Both the position numbers and the translations under genes were made by a program. The notes under the pieces were generated by a model, which made no database searches, was not told where the DNA came from, and worked only from the letters and a program-made list of their open reading frames with translations. A stretch of 64,000 nt of DNA from Cellulomonas sp. Y8 (GTDB lineage Bacteria; Actinomycetota; Actinomycetes; Actinomycetales; Cellulomonadaceae): assembly GCF_008033115.1 (NCBI RefSeq), contig NZ_CP041203.1, positions 434,001 to 498,000 on the forward strand, read 5' to 3'. Shown here piece after piece: positions 45,335 through 56,213 of this stretch (positions within the stretch are counted from its first letter, which is position 1; every line of letters begins with the position of its first letter).

Positions 45335-48244
45335 TCAGGAGCGCGGCTTCTCGCGCATCTCCCAGGTCTCGATGATGTCGCCCACCGTGATGTCGTTGTA
45401 CGACCCGAGGCCGATACCGCACTCGAAGCCCTCGCGGACCTCGGTGGCGTCGTCCTTGAACCGCTTGAGCGACTCGACGGTGAGGTTGTCGCCGATGACC
45501 GCGCCGTTCCGGAGCACCCGCGCCTTGGTGTTGCGGCGGATCTCCCCGGACCGGACGATCGAGCCGGCGATGTTGCCGAACTTGGAGGAGCGGAACACCT
45601 CGCGCACCTCGGCGGAACCGAGCTGCACCTCCTCGTACTCCGGCTTGAGCATGCCCTTGAGGGCCGCCTCGACGTCGTCGATCGCCTGGTAGATGACCGA
45701 GTAGAACCGGACGTCCACGCCCTCGCGCTCGGCGAGGTCCTCCACCCGCTCCGCGTACTTGACGTTGAAGCCGATGATGATGGCGTTGTCGACCGTGGCG
45801 AGGTTGACGTCGTTCTGCGTGATCGCACCGACACCGCGGTGGATGACCCGCAGGTCGACCTCGTCGCCCACGTCGATCTTGAGCAGCGCGTCCTCCAGCG
45901 CCTCGACGGCACCGGACACGTCGCCCTTGAGGACCAGGTTGAGGGTCTCGACCTTGCCCTGCTGCAGCGCCTGCGTGAAGTCCTCGAGGCTGATGCGCTT
46001 GCGGCGCTTGGCCAGGAGGGCGGCGCGCTCGGCGGCCTCGCGCTTCTCGGCGATCTGCCGGGCGGTGCGCTCGTCCGGCGCCACCAGGAAGGTGTCGCCG
46101 GCGCTCGGGACCGACGCCAGGCCGAGGACCAGCACCGGACGCGCCGGGCCCGCCTCGGTGACGTTGTCGCCGTGCTCGTCGAACATCGCCCGGACGCGGC
46201 CGTGGGCCGTGCCAGCGACGATCGCGTCACCGACGTGCAGCGTGCCGGACTGGACCAGGACGGTCGCGACGGCGCCGCGGCCCTTGTCCAGGTTCGCCTC
46301 GATGGCGACACCGCGGGCGTCCTTGTCGGGGTTGGCCCGCAGGTCGAGCGCGGCGTCCGCGGTCAGCAGCACGGCCTCGAGCAGCTGGTCGATGCCCATC
46401 CGCTGCTTGGCGGAGACGTCGACGAACATGGTGTCGCCGCCGTACTCCTCGGCCACCAGGTTGTACTCGGTGAGCTGCTGGCGGATCTTGGCGGGGTTCG
46501 ACCCCTCCTTGTCCACCTTGTTGACCGCGACCACGATCGGCACGCCGGCCGCCTGGGCGTGGTTGAGCGCCTCGATGGTCTGGGGCATCACGCCGTCGTC
46601 CGCCGCGACCACGAGGATCGCGATGTCCGTCACCTGCGCACCACGGGCACGCATGGCGGTGAACGCCTCGTGACCCGGGGTGTCGATGAACGTGATGGCC
46701 CGGTCCTGGCCCTCGTGCTCCGTGCGCACCTGGTAGGCACCGATGTGCTGCGTGATGCCGCCGGCCTCGCCCGCGACGACGTCCGTGGACCGGATGGCGT
46801 CGAGGAGCTTGGTCTTTCCGTGGTCGACGTGACCCATGACGGTGACGACCGGCGGGCGCGGGAACAGGTCCTCGTCGCCCTCGCCCTCGAGCTCGGCGTC
46901 CAGGTCGATGTCGAAGGCCCCGAGCAGCTCGCGGTCCTCCTCCTCGGCCGAGACCATCTCCACGACGTAGCCGAGCTCGGTGGCCAGCGTGCCGAAGGTG
47001 TCCTCGTCGAGGGACTGGGTCGCGGTCGCCATCTCACCGAGGTGGAACAGCACCGTGACCAGCGAGGCCGGGTTGGCGTCGATCTTGTCGGCGAAGTCGT
47101 TCAGCGACGAGCCGTGGCGCAGGCGGATGACGGTCGAGCCGTTCCCGCGGGGCACCTGCACGCCGCCGAGCGACGGCGCCTGCATCTGCTCGAACTCCTG
47201 GCGCTTCGCGCGCTTCGACTTCCGCCCGCGGACCGGACGACCACCGGCGCGACCGAACGCGCCCTGGGTCGAGCCACGCCCACCGGCACCGGGACGACCG
47301 CCGCCGCCCGGACGGCCGGCGAAGCCGCCGCCACCGCCGGGACGACCACCGCCGCCGCCGTAGCCGCCGCCACCACCGCCGGGACGGCCACCGCCGCCGC
47401 CGGCACGGGCCGGACGGTCGCCGGGGCGGCCGACGCCGCTGGTGCTGCGGCCCGGCATCATGCCCGGGTTCGGGCGCGGACCACCGGGACGCGGCGCGGC
47501 GGGACGGGGCCCACCGGGACGGTCGCCGGCCTGCGCGCCGGCCGAGGCGGCCGGGGCGTCGGAGCGGCGCTCGCCCGGGCGGGGCATGCCCTGCGAGGAC
47601 GCGAACGGGTTGTTGCCCGGGCGCGGGCCGCCGGGGCGCGGACCGCCGGAGCGGGGCATGCCCTGGGACGACGCGAACGGGTTGTTGCCCGGGCGGGGAC
47701 CGCCCGGACGCGGGGCGCCACCGGGGCGCGGGCCGCGGTCGCCGCCGCCCTGACCCTCGGAGGAGCGGGCCGGCTGGGCCGGACGCGGCGCCGGGGCGGC
47801 CGGACGGGCCGGACCGGGGCGCGCGGCCGGGGCCGACGGGGCGGACGCAGCCGCAGCCGGGGCCGCGGGGGCGGCCGGGGCCGGAGCGGCCGGGGCCGCG
47901 GCGGCCGGACGCGCCGCCGGGGCGGGCGTGGACGGGGCCGGCGCCGAGGGGCGCGCGGCCGGGGCGGGCGCAGCCGGCGCGGCGGCGGCCGGGGCCGACG
48001 GCGCGGGGGCGGCGGGGGTCGCCGACGGTGCCGGCGCGGCGGCCGGGGCGTTGGCGGGCCGGCTCGCGGCGGGCTTCGCGCCACCACCGGCGGGGTAGGT
48101 GTCCCGCAGCTTGCGGACCACCGGCGGCTCGATCGTCGAGGACGCCGAGCGCACGAACTCACCGAGCTCGTTCAGCTTGGTCATGAGGGACTTGCTGTCG
48201 ACTCCGAGCTCCTTGGCGAGCTCGTAGACGCGGACCTTGGCCAC
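45335..48244 (-). CDS. infB: Translation initiation factor IF-2
   Basis: GTPase that places initiator tRNA, 969 aa. The N-terminal IF2_N domain starts [21 protein letters not shown]. It is followed by roughly 300 residues of Ala/Pro-rich then Gly/Arg-rich linker with repeats. The GTPase core has G1 [16 protein letters not shown] and NKVDK. Domains II-IV end in the C-terminal IF2 beta-barrel ([15 protein letters not shown]). The length is typical of actinobacteria. The GTG start at 48244 is correct by family. It follows ylxR across a 177-bp gap that includes a 14-bp tandem repeat. Confidence 0.97.
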   Translation of the reverse strand: MAKVRVYELAKELGVDSKSLMTKLNELGEFVRSASSTIEPPVVRKLRDTYPAGGGAKPAASRPANAPAAAPAPSATPAAPAPSAPAAAAPAAPAPAARPSAPAPSTPAPAARPAAAAPAAPAPAAPAAPAAAASAPSAPAARPGPARPAAPAPRPAQPARSSEGQGGGDRGPRPGGAPRPGGPRPGNNPFASSQGMPRSGGPRPGGPRPGNNPFASSQGMPRPGERRSDAPAASAGAQAGDRPGGPRPAAPRPGGPRPNPGMMPGRSTSGVGRPGDRPARAGGGGGRPGGGGGGYGGGGGRPGGGGGFAGRPGGGGRPGAGGRGSTQGAFGRAGGRPVRGRKSKRAKRQEFEQMQAPSLGGVQVPRGNGSTVIRLRHGSSLNDFADKIDANPASLVTVLFHLGEMATATQSLDEDTFGTLATELGYVVEMVSAEEEDRELLGAFDIDLDAELEGEGDEDLFPRPPVVTVMGHVDHGKTKLLDAIRSTDVVAGEAGGITQHIGAYQVRTEHEGQDRAITFIDTPGHEAFTAMRARGAQVTDIAILVVAADDGVMPQTIEALNHAQAAGVPIVVAVNKVDKEGSNPAKIRQQLTEYNLVAEEYGGDTMFVDVSAKQRMGIDQLLEAVLLTADAALDLRANPDKDARGVAIEANLDKGRGAVATVLVQSGTLHVGDAIVAGTAHGRVRAMFDEHGDNVTEAGPARPVLVLGLASVPSAGDTFLVAPDERTARQIAEKREAAERAALLAKRRKRISLEDFTQALQQGKVETLNLVLKGDVSGAVEALEDALLKIDVGDEVDLRVIHRGVGAITQNDVNLATVDNAIIIGFNVKYAERVEDLAEREGVDVRFYSVIYQAIDDVEAALKGMLKPEYEEVQLGSAEVREVFRSSKFGNIAGSIVRSGEIRRNTKARVLRNGAVIGDNLTVESLKRFKDDATEVREGFECGIGLGSYNDITVGDIIETWEMREKPRS
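47581..47724. repeat. 72-bp tandem repeat inside infB
   Basis: Two units of 72 bp (starting 47581 and 47653) share GCATGCCCTG and GACGCGAACGGGTTGTTGCC. They encode a 24-residue unit containing [12 protein letters not shown] in the IF-2 linker. The frame is preserved. Confidence 0.85.
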
Positions 48245-48292
48245 ATCTCTCCCTGTCTCGGCCCGCCCGGACAGGGTCGGACCGTCGTTAGT

Positions 48293-48334
48293 GCTGGGTA
48301 CTCATCGCTGGGTACTCATCGGTGCGTGCTCATC
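48293..48334. repeat. 14-bp tandem repeat between ylxR and infB
   Basis: GCTGGGTACTCATC occurs at 48293-48306 and 48307-48320, with a diverged third copy (GGTGCGTGCTCATC) at 48321-48334. It lies about 50-90 bp upstream of the infB start, inside the operon. The function is unknown. Confidence 0.8.
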
Positions 48335-48421
48335 GGGCAGCCATCGGCTCTTCGACCCGCTTTCCCTGTTCGACGGTGCACATGCCACCCCGGCGGGTTG
48401 CCCGGGCGGCGACGGTCCTCC

Positions 48422-48793
48422 TCACACGACCCCGAGGTGCTCCCGCACCGCGGACGTGTCCAGCGGCCCCGCGAGACGCAGGGCCCGCGGGAACGCACGA
48501 CGGCGCTCGGCGAGCTCGAGGCAGTGAGGATCGGGGTGCAGCCAGGCACCCCGGCCCGGCAGCGCCCGGCGCACGTCGACCACGACCGCGGGATGTCCCG
48601 CGTCCGTCGTCGCCGCGACCACGCGCAGCAGGACCGACCTCGGACCGGTGTTCCGGCACCCCACGCACGTGCGCACCGGGCCCACGACGACCTCCGCAGC
48701 GTCGTCCGCTGCGTGGGTGTCGGGGTGGCGCCTGCTCGGCGAGGAGAGCCGAGCCTCCGGCCCAGCCGACGACAGTCTAGCGCGCGACGTCAC
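48422..48793 (-). CDS. YlxR-family nucleic-acid-binding protein
   Basis: Small conserved protein of the nusA-infB operon, 123 aa. The family part is [22 protein letters not shown] and [29 protein letters not shown]. About 38 N-terminal residues are extra and not conserved. The GTG at 48793 overlaps the nusA stop by 4 bp (GTGA), supporting this start. YlxR proteins are linked to RNA binding, with no firm role. Confidence 0.9.
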   Translation of the reverse strand: MTSRARLSSAGPEARLSSPSRRHPDTHAADDAAEVVVGPVRTCVGCRNTGPRSVLLRVVAATTDAGHPAVVVDVRRALPGRGAWLHPDPHCLELAERRRAFPRALRLAGPLDTSAVREHLGVV

Positions 48794-49911
48794 CCGACTC
48801 GACCGGCGGCGCTTCCGTCACCGTCGGCCGAGGGCGAACCCGCGGTCTCGGGCGTCCCCTCGTGGCCGCCGTCGGCGCCCTGCGCGTCGGACCGGATGTC
48901 GATGCGCCAGCCCGTCAGCTTCGCGGCGAGGCGGGCGTTCTGGCCCTCCTTGCCGATCGCGAGCGACAGCTGGTAGTCCGGCACGACGACGCGCGCGGCG
49001 CGGGCGGCCGGGTCCACGACCGTGACGGACAGCACGCGCGCCGGCGACAGCGCGTGCGCGACCATCTCCGCCGGGTCGTCCGAGTGGTCGACGATGTCGA
49101 TCTTCTCGCCGTGCAGCTCGGCCATCACGGCACGCACGCGAGCACCGAGCGGGCCGATGCACGCGCCCTTCGCGCCGAGGCCCTGCACGCGGGACCGCAC
49201 GGCCATCTTGGTGCGGTGCCCGGCCTCGCGGGCCAGCGCGGTGATCTCCACGTGGCCGTCGGCGATCTCCGGGACCTCGAGCTCGAACAGCTTCCGGACC
49301 AGGTTCGGGTGCGTGCGGGACAGCGTGATCTGCGGGCCCTTCGAGCCGCGCGACACGTCGAGCACCAGCGCGCGGATCCGCTCGCCGTGCACGTACTTCT
49401 CCGTCGGGACCTGCTCGTGCGCGGGCAGCACGGCCTCGGTGCCGCCGACGTCCACCAGCACGACGCGCGGGTCGCGGCCCTGCTGGATGACGCCGCCGAG
49501 GACCTCGCCCTCCTTACCGCGGAACTGCCCGAGCACCTGGTCGTCCTCGGCGTCGCGCAGGCGCTGCACGATGACCTGGCGCGCGGTGGCAGTCGCGATC
49601 CGCCCGAAGCCGGCCGGGGTGTCGTCGAACTCCGGGCCGAGCGACGTCGTGGTCGGCGGGACCGCGGTCACCGTGCCGTCCTCGCCCTCCGCCGGCTCCG
49701 GGGCGTCCGGCGCGGGCACCACGGTGCGCTCGCGCGCCCACACGGTGACGTGGCCGGACCGGCGGTCGAGCTCGACCCGCGCGTCGGCGTGGGCGTCCGG
49801 CGTCCGGTGGTACGCGGACAGGAGCGCCTGCTCGATGGCCGAGACGAGCACGTCCAGGCTGATCTCGCGCTCCCGCTCGATGAGCCGCAGCGCCTGCATG
49901 TCGATGTCCAC
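48790..49911 (-). CDS. nusA: Transcription termination/antitermination factor NusA
   Basis: RNA polymerase-associated elongation factor, 373 aa. An N-terminal NusA domain ([30 protein letters not shown]) precedes S1 ([11 protein letters not shown] region) and KH1/KH2 ([52 protein letters not shown]). The E. coli acidic C-terminal repeats are absent, as in actinobacteria. The GTG at 49911, 2 bp after the rimP stop, has GGGAGGA upstream. Stop overlaps ylxR. Confidence 0.97.
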   Translation of the reverse strand: MDIDMQALRLIEREREISLDVLVSAIEQALLSAYHRTPDAHADARVELDRRSGHVTVWARERTVVPAPDAPEPAEGEDGTVTAVPPTTTSLGPEFDDTPAGFGRIATATARQVIVQRLRDAEDDQVLGQFRGKEGEVLGGVIQQGRDPRVVLVDVGGTEAVLPAHEQVPTEKYVHGERIRALVLDVSRGSKGPQITLSRTHPNLVRKLFELEVPEIADGHVEITALAREAGHRTKMAVRSRVQGLGAKGACIGPLGARVRAVMAELHGEKIDIVDHSDDPAEMVAHALSPARVLSVTVVDPAARAARVVVPDYQLSLAIGKEGQNARLAAKLTGWRIDIRSDAQGADGGHEGTPETAGSPSADGDGSAAGRVG

Positions 49912-49913
49912 GA

Positions 49914-50492
49914 TCAGTCCTCCCGGCCCTGCGGCCCGTCGGGGGCGGAGTCGCCGCCCCGTGCGTCGTCCTTGTCCCGGACCAGCTCCACCTCGACGCG
50001 GCCCTCGCGGACCCGCGCCAGCGGCAGCCGGACCGGCTCGCCGATCTTGGCCGGCCGGCCCTTGACGCCCGGCGTCTCGGGCGTGACGACCACCGCGTCC
50101 TCCGCGTCGGTCGCCCCGCGCTCGACGTCGACGAGACGGCCGGTCAGCGAGCCGCCGTCGTCCAGACGGAGCACCACGAGGCGGCCGATGGCCCGCGCGT
50201 AGTGCCGGCGGGCGACGAGCGGCGCGGTGGCCCCGCGGCTCGACACCTCGAGGGTGTACCGCTCGGGCAGGCCGTCCAGGTCGTCGAGCGCCGCGGAGAC
50301 GGCGCGGGACACGTCGGCGACGCCGTCCAGGTCGACCTGCTCCTCGGCGTCCTCGGGCGCGTCGAGCACGACGCGCACCACGGCCTGGCCGCCCTCGCGG
50401 CCCAGCTCGACGTCCTCCAGCCACAGGCCGGCGGCGGTCACCACCGGCTCGATGGTCTCCCGGATGCGCTGCGCGCTGGCGGGCGCGGGCAT
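49914..50492 (-). CDS. rimP: Ribosome maturation factor RimP
   Basis: 30S assembly factor, 192 aa. [35 protein letters not shown] and [35 protein letters not shown] are family signatures. The C-terminal SH3-like domain ends in a charged tail. The ATG at 50492 follows the strong site AGGAGGTCAAC. It heads the rimP-nusA-ylxR-infB-rbfA operon and is divergent from a DUF4439 gene across 260 bp that must hold the promoter. Confidence 0.95.
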   Translation of the reverse strand: MPAPASAQRIRETIEPVVTAAGLWLEDVELGREGGQAVVRVVLDAPEDAEEQVDLDGVADVSRAVSAALDDLDGLPERYTLEVSSRGATAPLVARRHYARAIGRLVVLRLDDGGSLTGRLVDVERGATDAEDAVVVTPETPGVKGRPAKIGEPVRLPLARVREGRVEVELVRDKDDARGGDSAPDGPQGRED

Positions 50493-50752
50493 GTTGACCT
50501 CCTGTGTCGGTCCTCGGCGGGGTGCGGCCTCGTCGCGCGCACGCCGACACCGGGGACGTCGACGCTGTGTGGTTGTCGGTCCTGCACGGTGGAGCGGCGC
50601 GCGGCGGACCGCGTGCTGCGACCAGCGTACTGACTCCCGGGCGCCGCACCCGCCGGACGGGGCGCGGACCGGGTGCGACGTGCGCGACACCGGCCCGGGC
50701 GGGGACCTCGGGTCCGGTGCGGGACCGGGTGTCCGTGGCAGGATCGCCCGCG

Positions 50753-51937
50753 ATGCCCCGCACCGCCTCGCGCCGCCCGTCGCGCCCCGCCCCGCACCCC
50801 GCGCCCGCCCGGTCCCGGCGCGCCCGCGCCCTCGCCGGGGTGCTCGCGCTCGGCACCGCGGCGCTGCTGGCGGGCTGCGGCCTGCGCCTCGAGACCGACC
50901 CGCCCGCCGAGCCGGTGCCGGACGCCACGGAGCAGGTGCGGCGGGACGCCGTGGACGACGCCCTCGCGCTCGCCACGGCCGCCGAGGCCGCCACCGCGGG
51001 CACCGACGAGGGCGTCGCGGCCGTGCTGGGCCTGGTCGCGTCGACGTCGGAGGTCCAGGTCGAGGCGCTGGGCGGGGTGTACGAGTCGGGGCTCGCCGAG
51101 GACCCCGACGCGACCCCCTCCCCCACGCCGTCCGCCACCGACCCGGCCGCCACGCCCGCCGACGTCCTGGCGCTGCTCGGCGGTGCCGCCTCCGAGGCCC
51201 GCGCCGACGCCCGCGCGACCGACGACCCGGGCCTGGCCCGGCTGCTCGCGTCCGTCGCCGCGTCCCGCGCTCAGCTGGCCGACCGGCTCGCGGCCGCGCT
51301 CGGCGCGGAGGCGCCCGCCGTCGACGCCGAGCCCGAGGGCGGCTTCACCGCCGGCGGGTCAGCGGACGGGTCGGGGTCGGGCGACGGGTCGGCGGCGCTG
51401 CCGTCGGCGTCCGCCTCGGGGTCGGCGACCCCCGCCCCGTCGCCCACCGCGACCGGCCCCGCCGACGCGCTCGGTGCGGACCTCGACCGGGCCGACGCCC
51501 TCGCGCTCGTGCTCGCCGAGGACCAGGCGGGCTACGGCTTCGAGGTCGTCGCCGCCCGGCTGTCCGACGACGCCCGCGCGCAGGCACGGTCCGCCGCCGC
51601 CGCGCACCGGGCCGCGGCGACCGCGTGGGCCGAGGCGGTCGGCGTCGCCGGCACCGCCGAGGACCCCCGCCGCGTGGCGTACGAGCTGGGCGGCGACCTG
51701 TCGTCCGCCGAGGCCGTGCGGACGTTCGCCGCCGGGCTGCTCACCGACCTGGCCGCCGTGCACGCCGACGCCGTGCTCGACACCGGCGCCTCGACGGCCG
51801 ACCGCACCGCGGCGGTCGACGGCCTGCGCACCTCGGCCGTGGAGGCGCTGTCCTGGGGCGCGACCCCCACGGCTCTCCCGGGCCTGCCGGCCGCCGCCGC
51901 CACGGCGTCCCCGACGCCGACCCCGCCCGCGGGCTGA
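50753..51937 (+). CDS. DUF4439 lipoprotein
   Basis: A 394-aa lipoprotein. The N-terminus is basic, followed by a hydrophobic stretch and lipobox LLAGCG (Cys42). The middle is Ala/Asp/Ser/Pro-rich and low-complexity ([19 protein letters not shown]). The C-terminal ~120 residues ([42 protein letters not shown]) match the ferritin-like DUF4439 domain. Function is unknown. A DUF4439 gene divergent from rimP is a known actinobacterial arrangement. The ATG at 50753 gives a sensible signal peptide. Confidence 0.8.
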   Translation: MPRTASRRPSRPAPHPAPARSRRARALAGVLALGTAALLAGCGLRLETDPPAEPVPDATEQVRRDAVDDALALATAAEAATAGTDEGVAAVLGLVASTSEVQVEALGGVYESGLAEDPDATPSPTPSATDPAATPADVLALLGGAASEARADARATDDPGLARLLASVAASRAQLADRLAAALGAEAPAVDAEPEGGFTAGGSADGSGSGDGSAALPSASASGSATPAPSPTATGPADALGADLDRADALALVLAEDQAGYGFEVVAARLSDDARAQARSAAAAHRAAATAWAEAVGVAGTAEDPRRVAYELGGDLSSAEAVRTFAAGLLTDLAAVHADAVLDTGASTADRTAAVDGLRTSAVEALSWGATPTALPGLPAAAATASPTPTPPAG

Positions 51938-52095
51938 CCCCCGGGGGGTCGCGCGGTCGCGGCGGGCGTCGCGCAAGCGCGGCGCCAACGCTCCCGGCCC
52001 CGCCACCGCAGGTCGGCGTGGGCGTGGCCGGAAAGCGTAGGCCGCCGCCCGGAGGGGCCGCGTCGCGCGCCGGGCCTCCTCGCACTCCGCGCGGC

Positions 52096-52138
52096 GACGG
52101 CCCCGTCCCCTGCCGTCCCGGCAGGGGGCGGGGCCGTC
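52096..52138. terminator. Strong bidirectional terminator between DUF4439 and proS genes
   Basis: Arms 52096-52114 (GACGGCCCCGTCCCCTGCC) and 52120-52138 pair over 19 bp with one mismatch and a 5-nt loop. It lies in the convergent gap, 12 bp from the proS stop. Confidence 0.8.
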
Positions 52139-52150
52139 GTGGCCGGCTCG

Positions 52151-53962
52151 TCAGCGCGCCAGCAGCGCGTCCACCAGCTCCGCCACGCGGTCCGCGGCCT
52201 CGGCGACCGGGACCTGCTCGGCCTGCGGCCCGCCCTCGACGACCACGCGCGGCCGCACCTCGACCAGCCCGTCCGCGAGCCCGCGGCCCACCACGACGGT
52301 CAGCGGGACGCCCAGGAGCTCCGCGTCGGCGAACTTCACGCCGGGCGAGACCTTCAACCGGTCGTCGTACAGCACCTCGATGCCGCGCGCGTCCAGGGTC
52401 TGCGCCAGGGACTCGGCGGCCTCGAACACCGCGGCGTCCTTGCCGGTCGCGACGATCTGCACGTGCGCCGGGGCCACGCCCGCGGGCCAGGCGAGGCCGC
52501 GGTCGTCGTGGTTCGCCTCGGCCAGCGCCGCGAGCACCCGGGACACGCCGATGCCGTACGAGCCCATCGTGACGACCTGGGACTTGCCGTTCTGGTCGAG
52601 CACGGTCAGGCCGAGCGCCTGCGCGTACTTGCGGCCCAGCTGGAAGATGTGGCCGATCTCGATGCCCCGCGCGAGCTCCAGCGGGCCGGAGCCGTCGGGC
52701 GCCTCGTCCCCGGCGCGCACCTCGGCGGCCTCGACGGTGCCGTCCGCGGCGAAGTCGCGGCCGGCCACGAGGTCGAACACGTGCTTGCCGGGCTCGTTCG
52801 CGCCGGTGATCCAGCGGGTGCCGGGGACGACGCGCGGGTCCAGCAGGTACCGCACCGCGGTGCGGCCCTCGGCGTCGGCGGCCAGACCCTCGCGGTTCGG
52901 GCCGAGCGCGAGCGGGCCGATGTAGCCCTTGACCAGCTCGGGGTGCGCGGCGAAGTCGGCCTCGACGGCCGGCTCGACCTCGGCGGGGGCCACGGCGGCC
53001 TCGAGGCGCTTCAGGTCGACCTCGCGGTCGCCGGGCAGGCCGACGACGAGCAGCTCGCGCTCGCCGGTCGGCTGCACCAGCGCGAGCACGACGTTCTTCA
53101 GCGTGTCAGCGGCGGTCCAGGGGCGGTCGGCGCGGGGGAACCGCTCGTTCGACACCGCGACCAGCGAGTCGATCGTCGGGGTGTCCGGGGTGTCCTCGAC
53201 ATGCGCGGCGGGGGCGTCGTCGTACGGCAGGGCCGGCGGCGCGACCGTCGTGACGGCCTCGACGTTGGCCGCGTAGCCCCCCGGCGACCGCACGAACGTG
53301 TCCTCGCCGATCGCGGTCGGGTTGAGGAACTCCTCGGAGCGGGAGCCGCCCATCGCGCCGGAGGTCGCCGCCACGATGACGTACCCCAGGCCCAGGCGCT
53401 CGAACACCCGCTGGTACGCGGCGCGCTGCGCGGCGTACGACGCGTCCAGCCCCGCGTCGTCCACGTCGAAGGAGTAGGCGTCCTTCATGATGAACTCGCG
53501 GCCGCGGATCAGGCCGGCGCGCGGGCGGGCCTCGTCGCGGTACTTGGTCTGGATCTGGAACAGCGTCAGCGGCAGGTCCTTGTACGACGAGTACAGGTCC
53601 TTGACCAGGAGCGTGAACATCTCCTCGTGCGTCGGCGCCAACAGGTAGTCGTTCTCGCGGCGGTCCTGCAGCCGGAACAGGTTCGGGCCGTACTCGGTCC
53701 ACCGGCCGGTCGCCTCGTAGGGCTCGCGCGGCAGCAGCGCCGGGAAGTGCACCTCCTGCGCGCCCGCGGCGGCCATCTCCTCGCGCACGACCTGCTCGAC
53801 CTTGCCCAGCACCCGCAGGCCCAGCGGCAGCCAGGTGTAGATGCCGGGGGCGGCGCGGCGGATGTAGCCGGCGCGGACGAGCAGCTTGTGGCTGGCCACC
53901 TCCGCGTCGGCCGGGTCCTCGCGCAGGGTGCGGACGAAGAGCGTGGACAGGCGTAGCAGCAT
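52151..53962 (-). CDS. proS: Prolyl-tRNA synthetase
   Basis: Class II bacterial-type ProRS, 603 aa. Motif 1 region [32 protein letters not shown]; motif 2 [28 protein letters not shown]; motif 3 [18 protein letters not shown]. The editing (INS) insertion is in the middle and the anticodon-binding domain at the end ([24 protein letters not shown]). The ATG at 53962 gives [21 protein letters not shown]. Confidence 0.97.
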   Translation of the reverse strand: MLLRLSTLFVRTLREDPADAEVASHKLLVRAGYIRRAAPGIYTWLPLGLRVLGKVEQVVREEMAAAGAQEVHFPALLPREPYEATGRWTEYGPNLFRLQDRRENDYLLAPTHEEMFTLLVKDLYSSYKDLPLTLFQIQTKYRDEARPRAGLIRGREFIMKDAYSFDVDDAGLDASYAAQRAAYQRVFERLGLGYVIVAATSGAMGGSRSEEFLNPTAIGEDTFVRSPGGYAANVEAVTTVAPPALPYDDAPAAHVEDTPDTPTIDSLVAVSNERFPRADRPWTAADTLKNVVLALVQPTGERELLVVGLPGDREVDLKRLEAAVAPAEVEPAVEADFAAHPELVKGYIGPLALGPNREGLAADAEGRTAVRYLLDPRVVPGTRWITGANEPGKHVFDLVAGRDFAADGTVEAAEVRAGDEAPDGSGPLELARGIEIGHIFQLGRKYAQALGLTVLDQNGKSQVVTMGSYGIGVSRVLAALAEANHDDRGLAWPAGVAPAHVQIVATGKDAAVFEAAESLAQTLDARGIEVLYDDRLKVSPGVKFADAELLGVPLTVVVGRGLADGLVEVRPRVVVEGGPQAEQVPVAEAADRVAELVDALLAR

Positions 53963-54017
53963 GGGCGGCAGCCTAGTGGGAGTGCCGGGTGTCGGACGCC
54001 TGGGCCACCATGGGTCC

Positions 54018-54923
54018 ATGCCCGAGCTGCCCGAGGTCGAGTCGCTGGCCGACTTCCTGCGCGAGCGCGCCGTGGGGCGCACCGTCGCGGGGGTCGAGGT
54101 CGGGGCGATCAGCGCCCTCAAGACGTTCCGCCCCGCGCCCACCGACCTGACCGGCGGCACCGTCGTGTCCGCCGGCCGGCACGGCAAGTGGCTCGACCTC
54201 GGCGTCGCGCCCCCGGCCGCGGGCGGCGGCGTCGGCGACCCGCTGCACCTCGTGTTCCACCTCGCGCGCGCGGGCTGGCTGCGCTGGTCCGAGCAGCTGC
54301 CCGCGACGCCGGTCCGGCCCGGGAAGTCGCCGCTCGCGCTCCGCGTCCGGCTGGACGACGGGTCCGGCTTCGACCTCACCGAGGCGGGCACCCGCAAGCG
54401 GCTCGCCGTGCACGTGGTCGCCGACCCGGCCGAGGTGCCGCAGGTCGCCACGCTCGGCGTCGAGCCGCTGTCCGAGGAGTTCACGCCCGCGCGGCTCGGG
54501 GAGCTCATGGCCGCGCGCAACCAGCAGGTCAAGGGCCTGCTGCGCGACCAGGGCACGATCGCCGGCATCGGCAACGCCTACTCGGACGAGATCCTGCTCG
54601 TCGCCCGCACGAGCCCGTTCGCGCTCACCCGGTCGTTCGACGCCGACGCCGTCGCCCGGCTGCACGCGGCGACCGTCGGCGTGCTGCGGGAGGCCGTCGC
54701 GACCGCCGCCGGCCGGCCCGCCGCCGAGCTCAAGGACGCCAAGCGCCGCGGCATGCGGGTGCACGGCCGCACGGGCGAGGCCTGCCCCGGCTGGGACGGC
54801 GTCCCCTGCGGGGACACCGTGCACGAGGTGTCGTTCGCCGACTCGTCGCTGCAGTACTGCCCGACCTGCCAGACCGGCGGCAAGCCGCTCGCCGACCGGC
54901 GGATGTCCCGCCTGCTGCGCTGA
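54018..54923 (+). CDS. Fpg/Nei-family DNA glycosylase, second copy
   Basis: 301-aa glycosylase/AP lyase starting [14 protein letters not shown] with catalytic Pro2-Glu3, and helix-two-turn-helix sequence [19 protein letters not shown]. The C-terminal zinc finger is [18 protein letters not shown] followed by YCPTCQTGG, so the first cysteine pair is C-x7-C rather than the common C-x2-C. It could be formamidopyrimidine- or endonuclease VIII-like; Lys positions cannot decide. It diverges from proS by 55 bp. A separate nei lies at 13276. Confidence 0.9.
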   Translation: MPELPEVESLADFLRERAVGRTVAGVEVGAISALKTFRPAPTDLTGGTVVSAGRHGKWLDLGVAPPAAGGGVGDPLHLVFHLARAGWLRWSEQLPATPVRPGKSPLALRVRLDDGSGFDLTEAGTRKRLAVHVVADPAEVPQVATLGVEPLSEEFTPARLGELMAARNQQVKGLLRDQGTIAGIGNAYSDEILLVARTSPFALTRSFDADAVARLHAATVGVLREAVATAAGRPAAELKDAKRRGMRVHGRTGEACPGWDGVPCGDTVHEVSFADSSLQYCPTCQTGGKPLADRRMSRLLR

Positions 54924-55014
54924 GGCGGGCTTCACACGTCGCGCACAGGATCCCTCCGAGGGCTCTCCCTGGTCGCCGAGCGGCCCCCGCGGGACCCTCC
55001 CTAGCGTGGGAGCC

Positions 55015-56198
55015 ATGCCCGAGACCACCCCCAGGAGCGACCGCCCCGTCCGGCACAGCCGCGCCGTGCAGCGCCCCGCCCGGCACGTCCGCCGCGCCCG
55101 CGGGGGCGTCGGCCGCCGCGTCGCCCGCGTCGCCGCCGCGACCGCCGGCGTGCTCGCGCTCGGCGGCACCACCGGTGCCGTCGCGCTGTACGCCCAGGTC
55201 CAGGGCAGCATCGACGCCGCCGACGTGGACCAGTTCCTGGGCGACGACCGGCCGACGGCCCCCGCGCGGAGCAGGACCCCGTCGACGGCTACGCCGGCCG
55301 GCCGCTCAACATCCTGGTGATGGGCACCGACCTCCGGGACGGCGAGAACGCCGAGATCGCCGGGGACGTCGACGGGATGCGCTCGGACACCACGATGCTC
55401 GTGCACCTGTCGGCCGACCGGAGCCGGGTGGACGTCGTCTCGATCCCGCGCGACTCCCTGGTCGACATCCCGTCCTGCACGCTCGAGGACGGCAGCACCA
55501 CCGACCCGCAGTCGGACGCGATGTTCAACGACGCGTTCCACATCGGCGGGGGCGAGACCCAGAACCTCGCGGCCGCGGCGGCCTGCACCCGGCGGACCTT
55601 CGAGCAGAACAGCGGGCTGCGGACCGACGAGAGCATCGTCGTGAAGATGGACGGCGTCCGGGACGTCATCGACGCGCTCGGCGGCGTGCCCATGGACCTG
55701 CCGGAGGCGATGGACTCCCCCAAGGCCGGCCTGCACGTCCCCGCCGGGCCGCAGACCTTCGACGGCACCACCGCGCTGCAGTTCCTCCGCGCCCGCACCG
55801 GGACCGGCAACGGGCTCGAGATGGGCTCGGACCTGGCGCGCATCGAGCGGCAGCAGCAGCTCGTCGACGCGCTGGCCGCCCAAGTGCAGGGCGCGGGGCT
55901 GCTGAGCGACCCGACGACGCTGATGCCGGTGCTCACGTCCGTCACGCGGTCGCTGTCGATCAGCGAGGGCCTGGCGGACGTGCGGGACCTCGCCGGCCTG
56001 GCGCTGACGCTGCGCGACGTCGACCCGGCCACGCTGCAGCCGGTGACCGTGCCGGTCGCCGAGGCGCCGCAGGACCGGTACCGCGTGGTGTGGACGTCGC
56101 AGGCGCAGGACCTCTGGGACCGGCTGGCGGCCGATCAGCCGCTGACGGACGCGGCGGGCGCCCCGACGGCGGGCGCGACCACGACGACCGGCGCCTGA
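55015..56198 (+). pseudogene. LytR-CpsA-Psr (LCP) cell-wall ligase, frameshifted near 55260
   Basis: Attaches anionic glycopolymers to peptidoglycan. From ATG 55015 a basic N-terminus and one membrane helix (VAAATAGVLALGGTTGAVALYAQV) are read until about 55260. There the correct frame moves by -1 (a C run at 55259-55263 may lack one C). It continues as QDPVDGYAGRPLNILVMGTDLRDG, VDVVSIPRDSLVDIP, the LCP core with Arg/Asp residues, TTALQFLRARTG and DLARIERQQQLVDAL. Adding one base gives about 394 aa, normal. Sequencing error or a real break. Confidence 0.78.
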
Positions 56199-56213
56199 CG
56201 CCGGGCCGGGCGC

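Noticed and set aside
45839..48976. Rightward open frame of more than 1000 codons opposite infB
   Set aside because: Low-complexity antisense of the IF-2 linker and GTPase; no domain or ribosome binding site.
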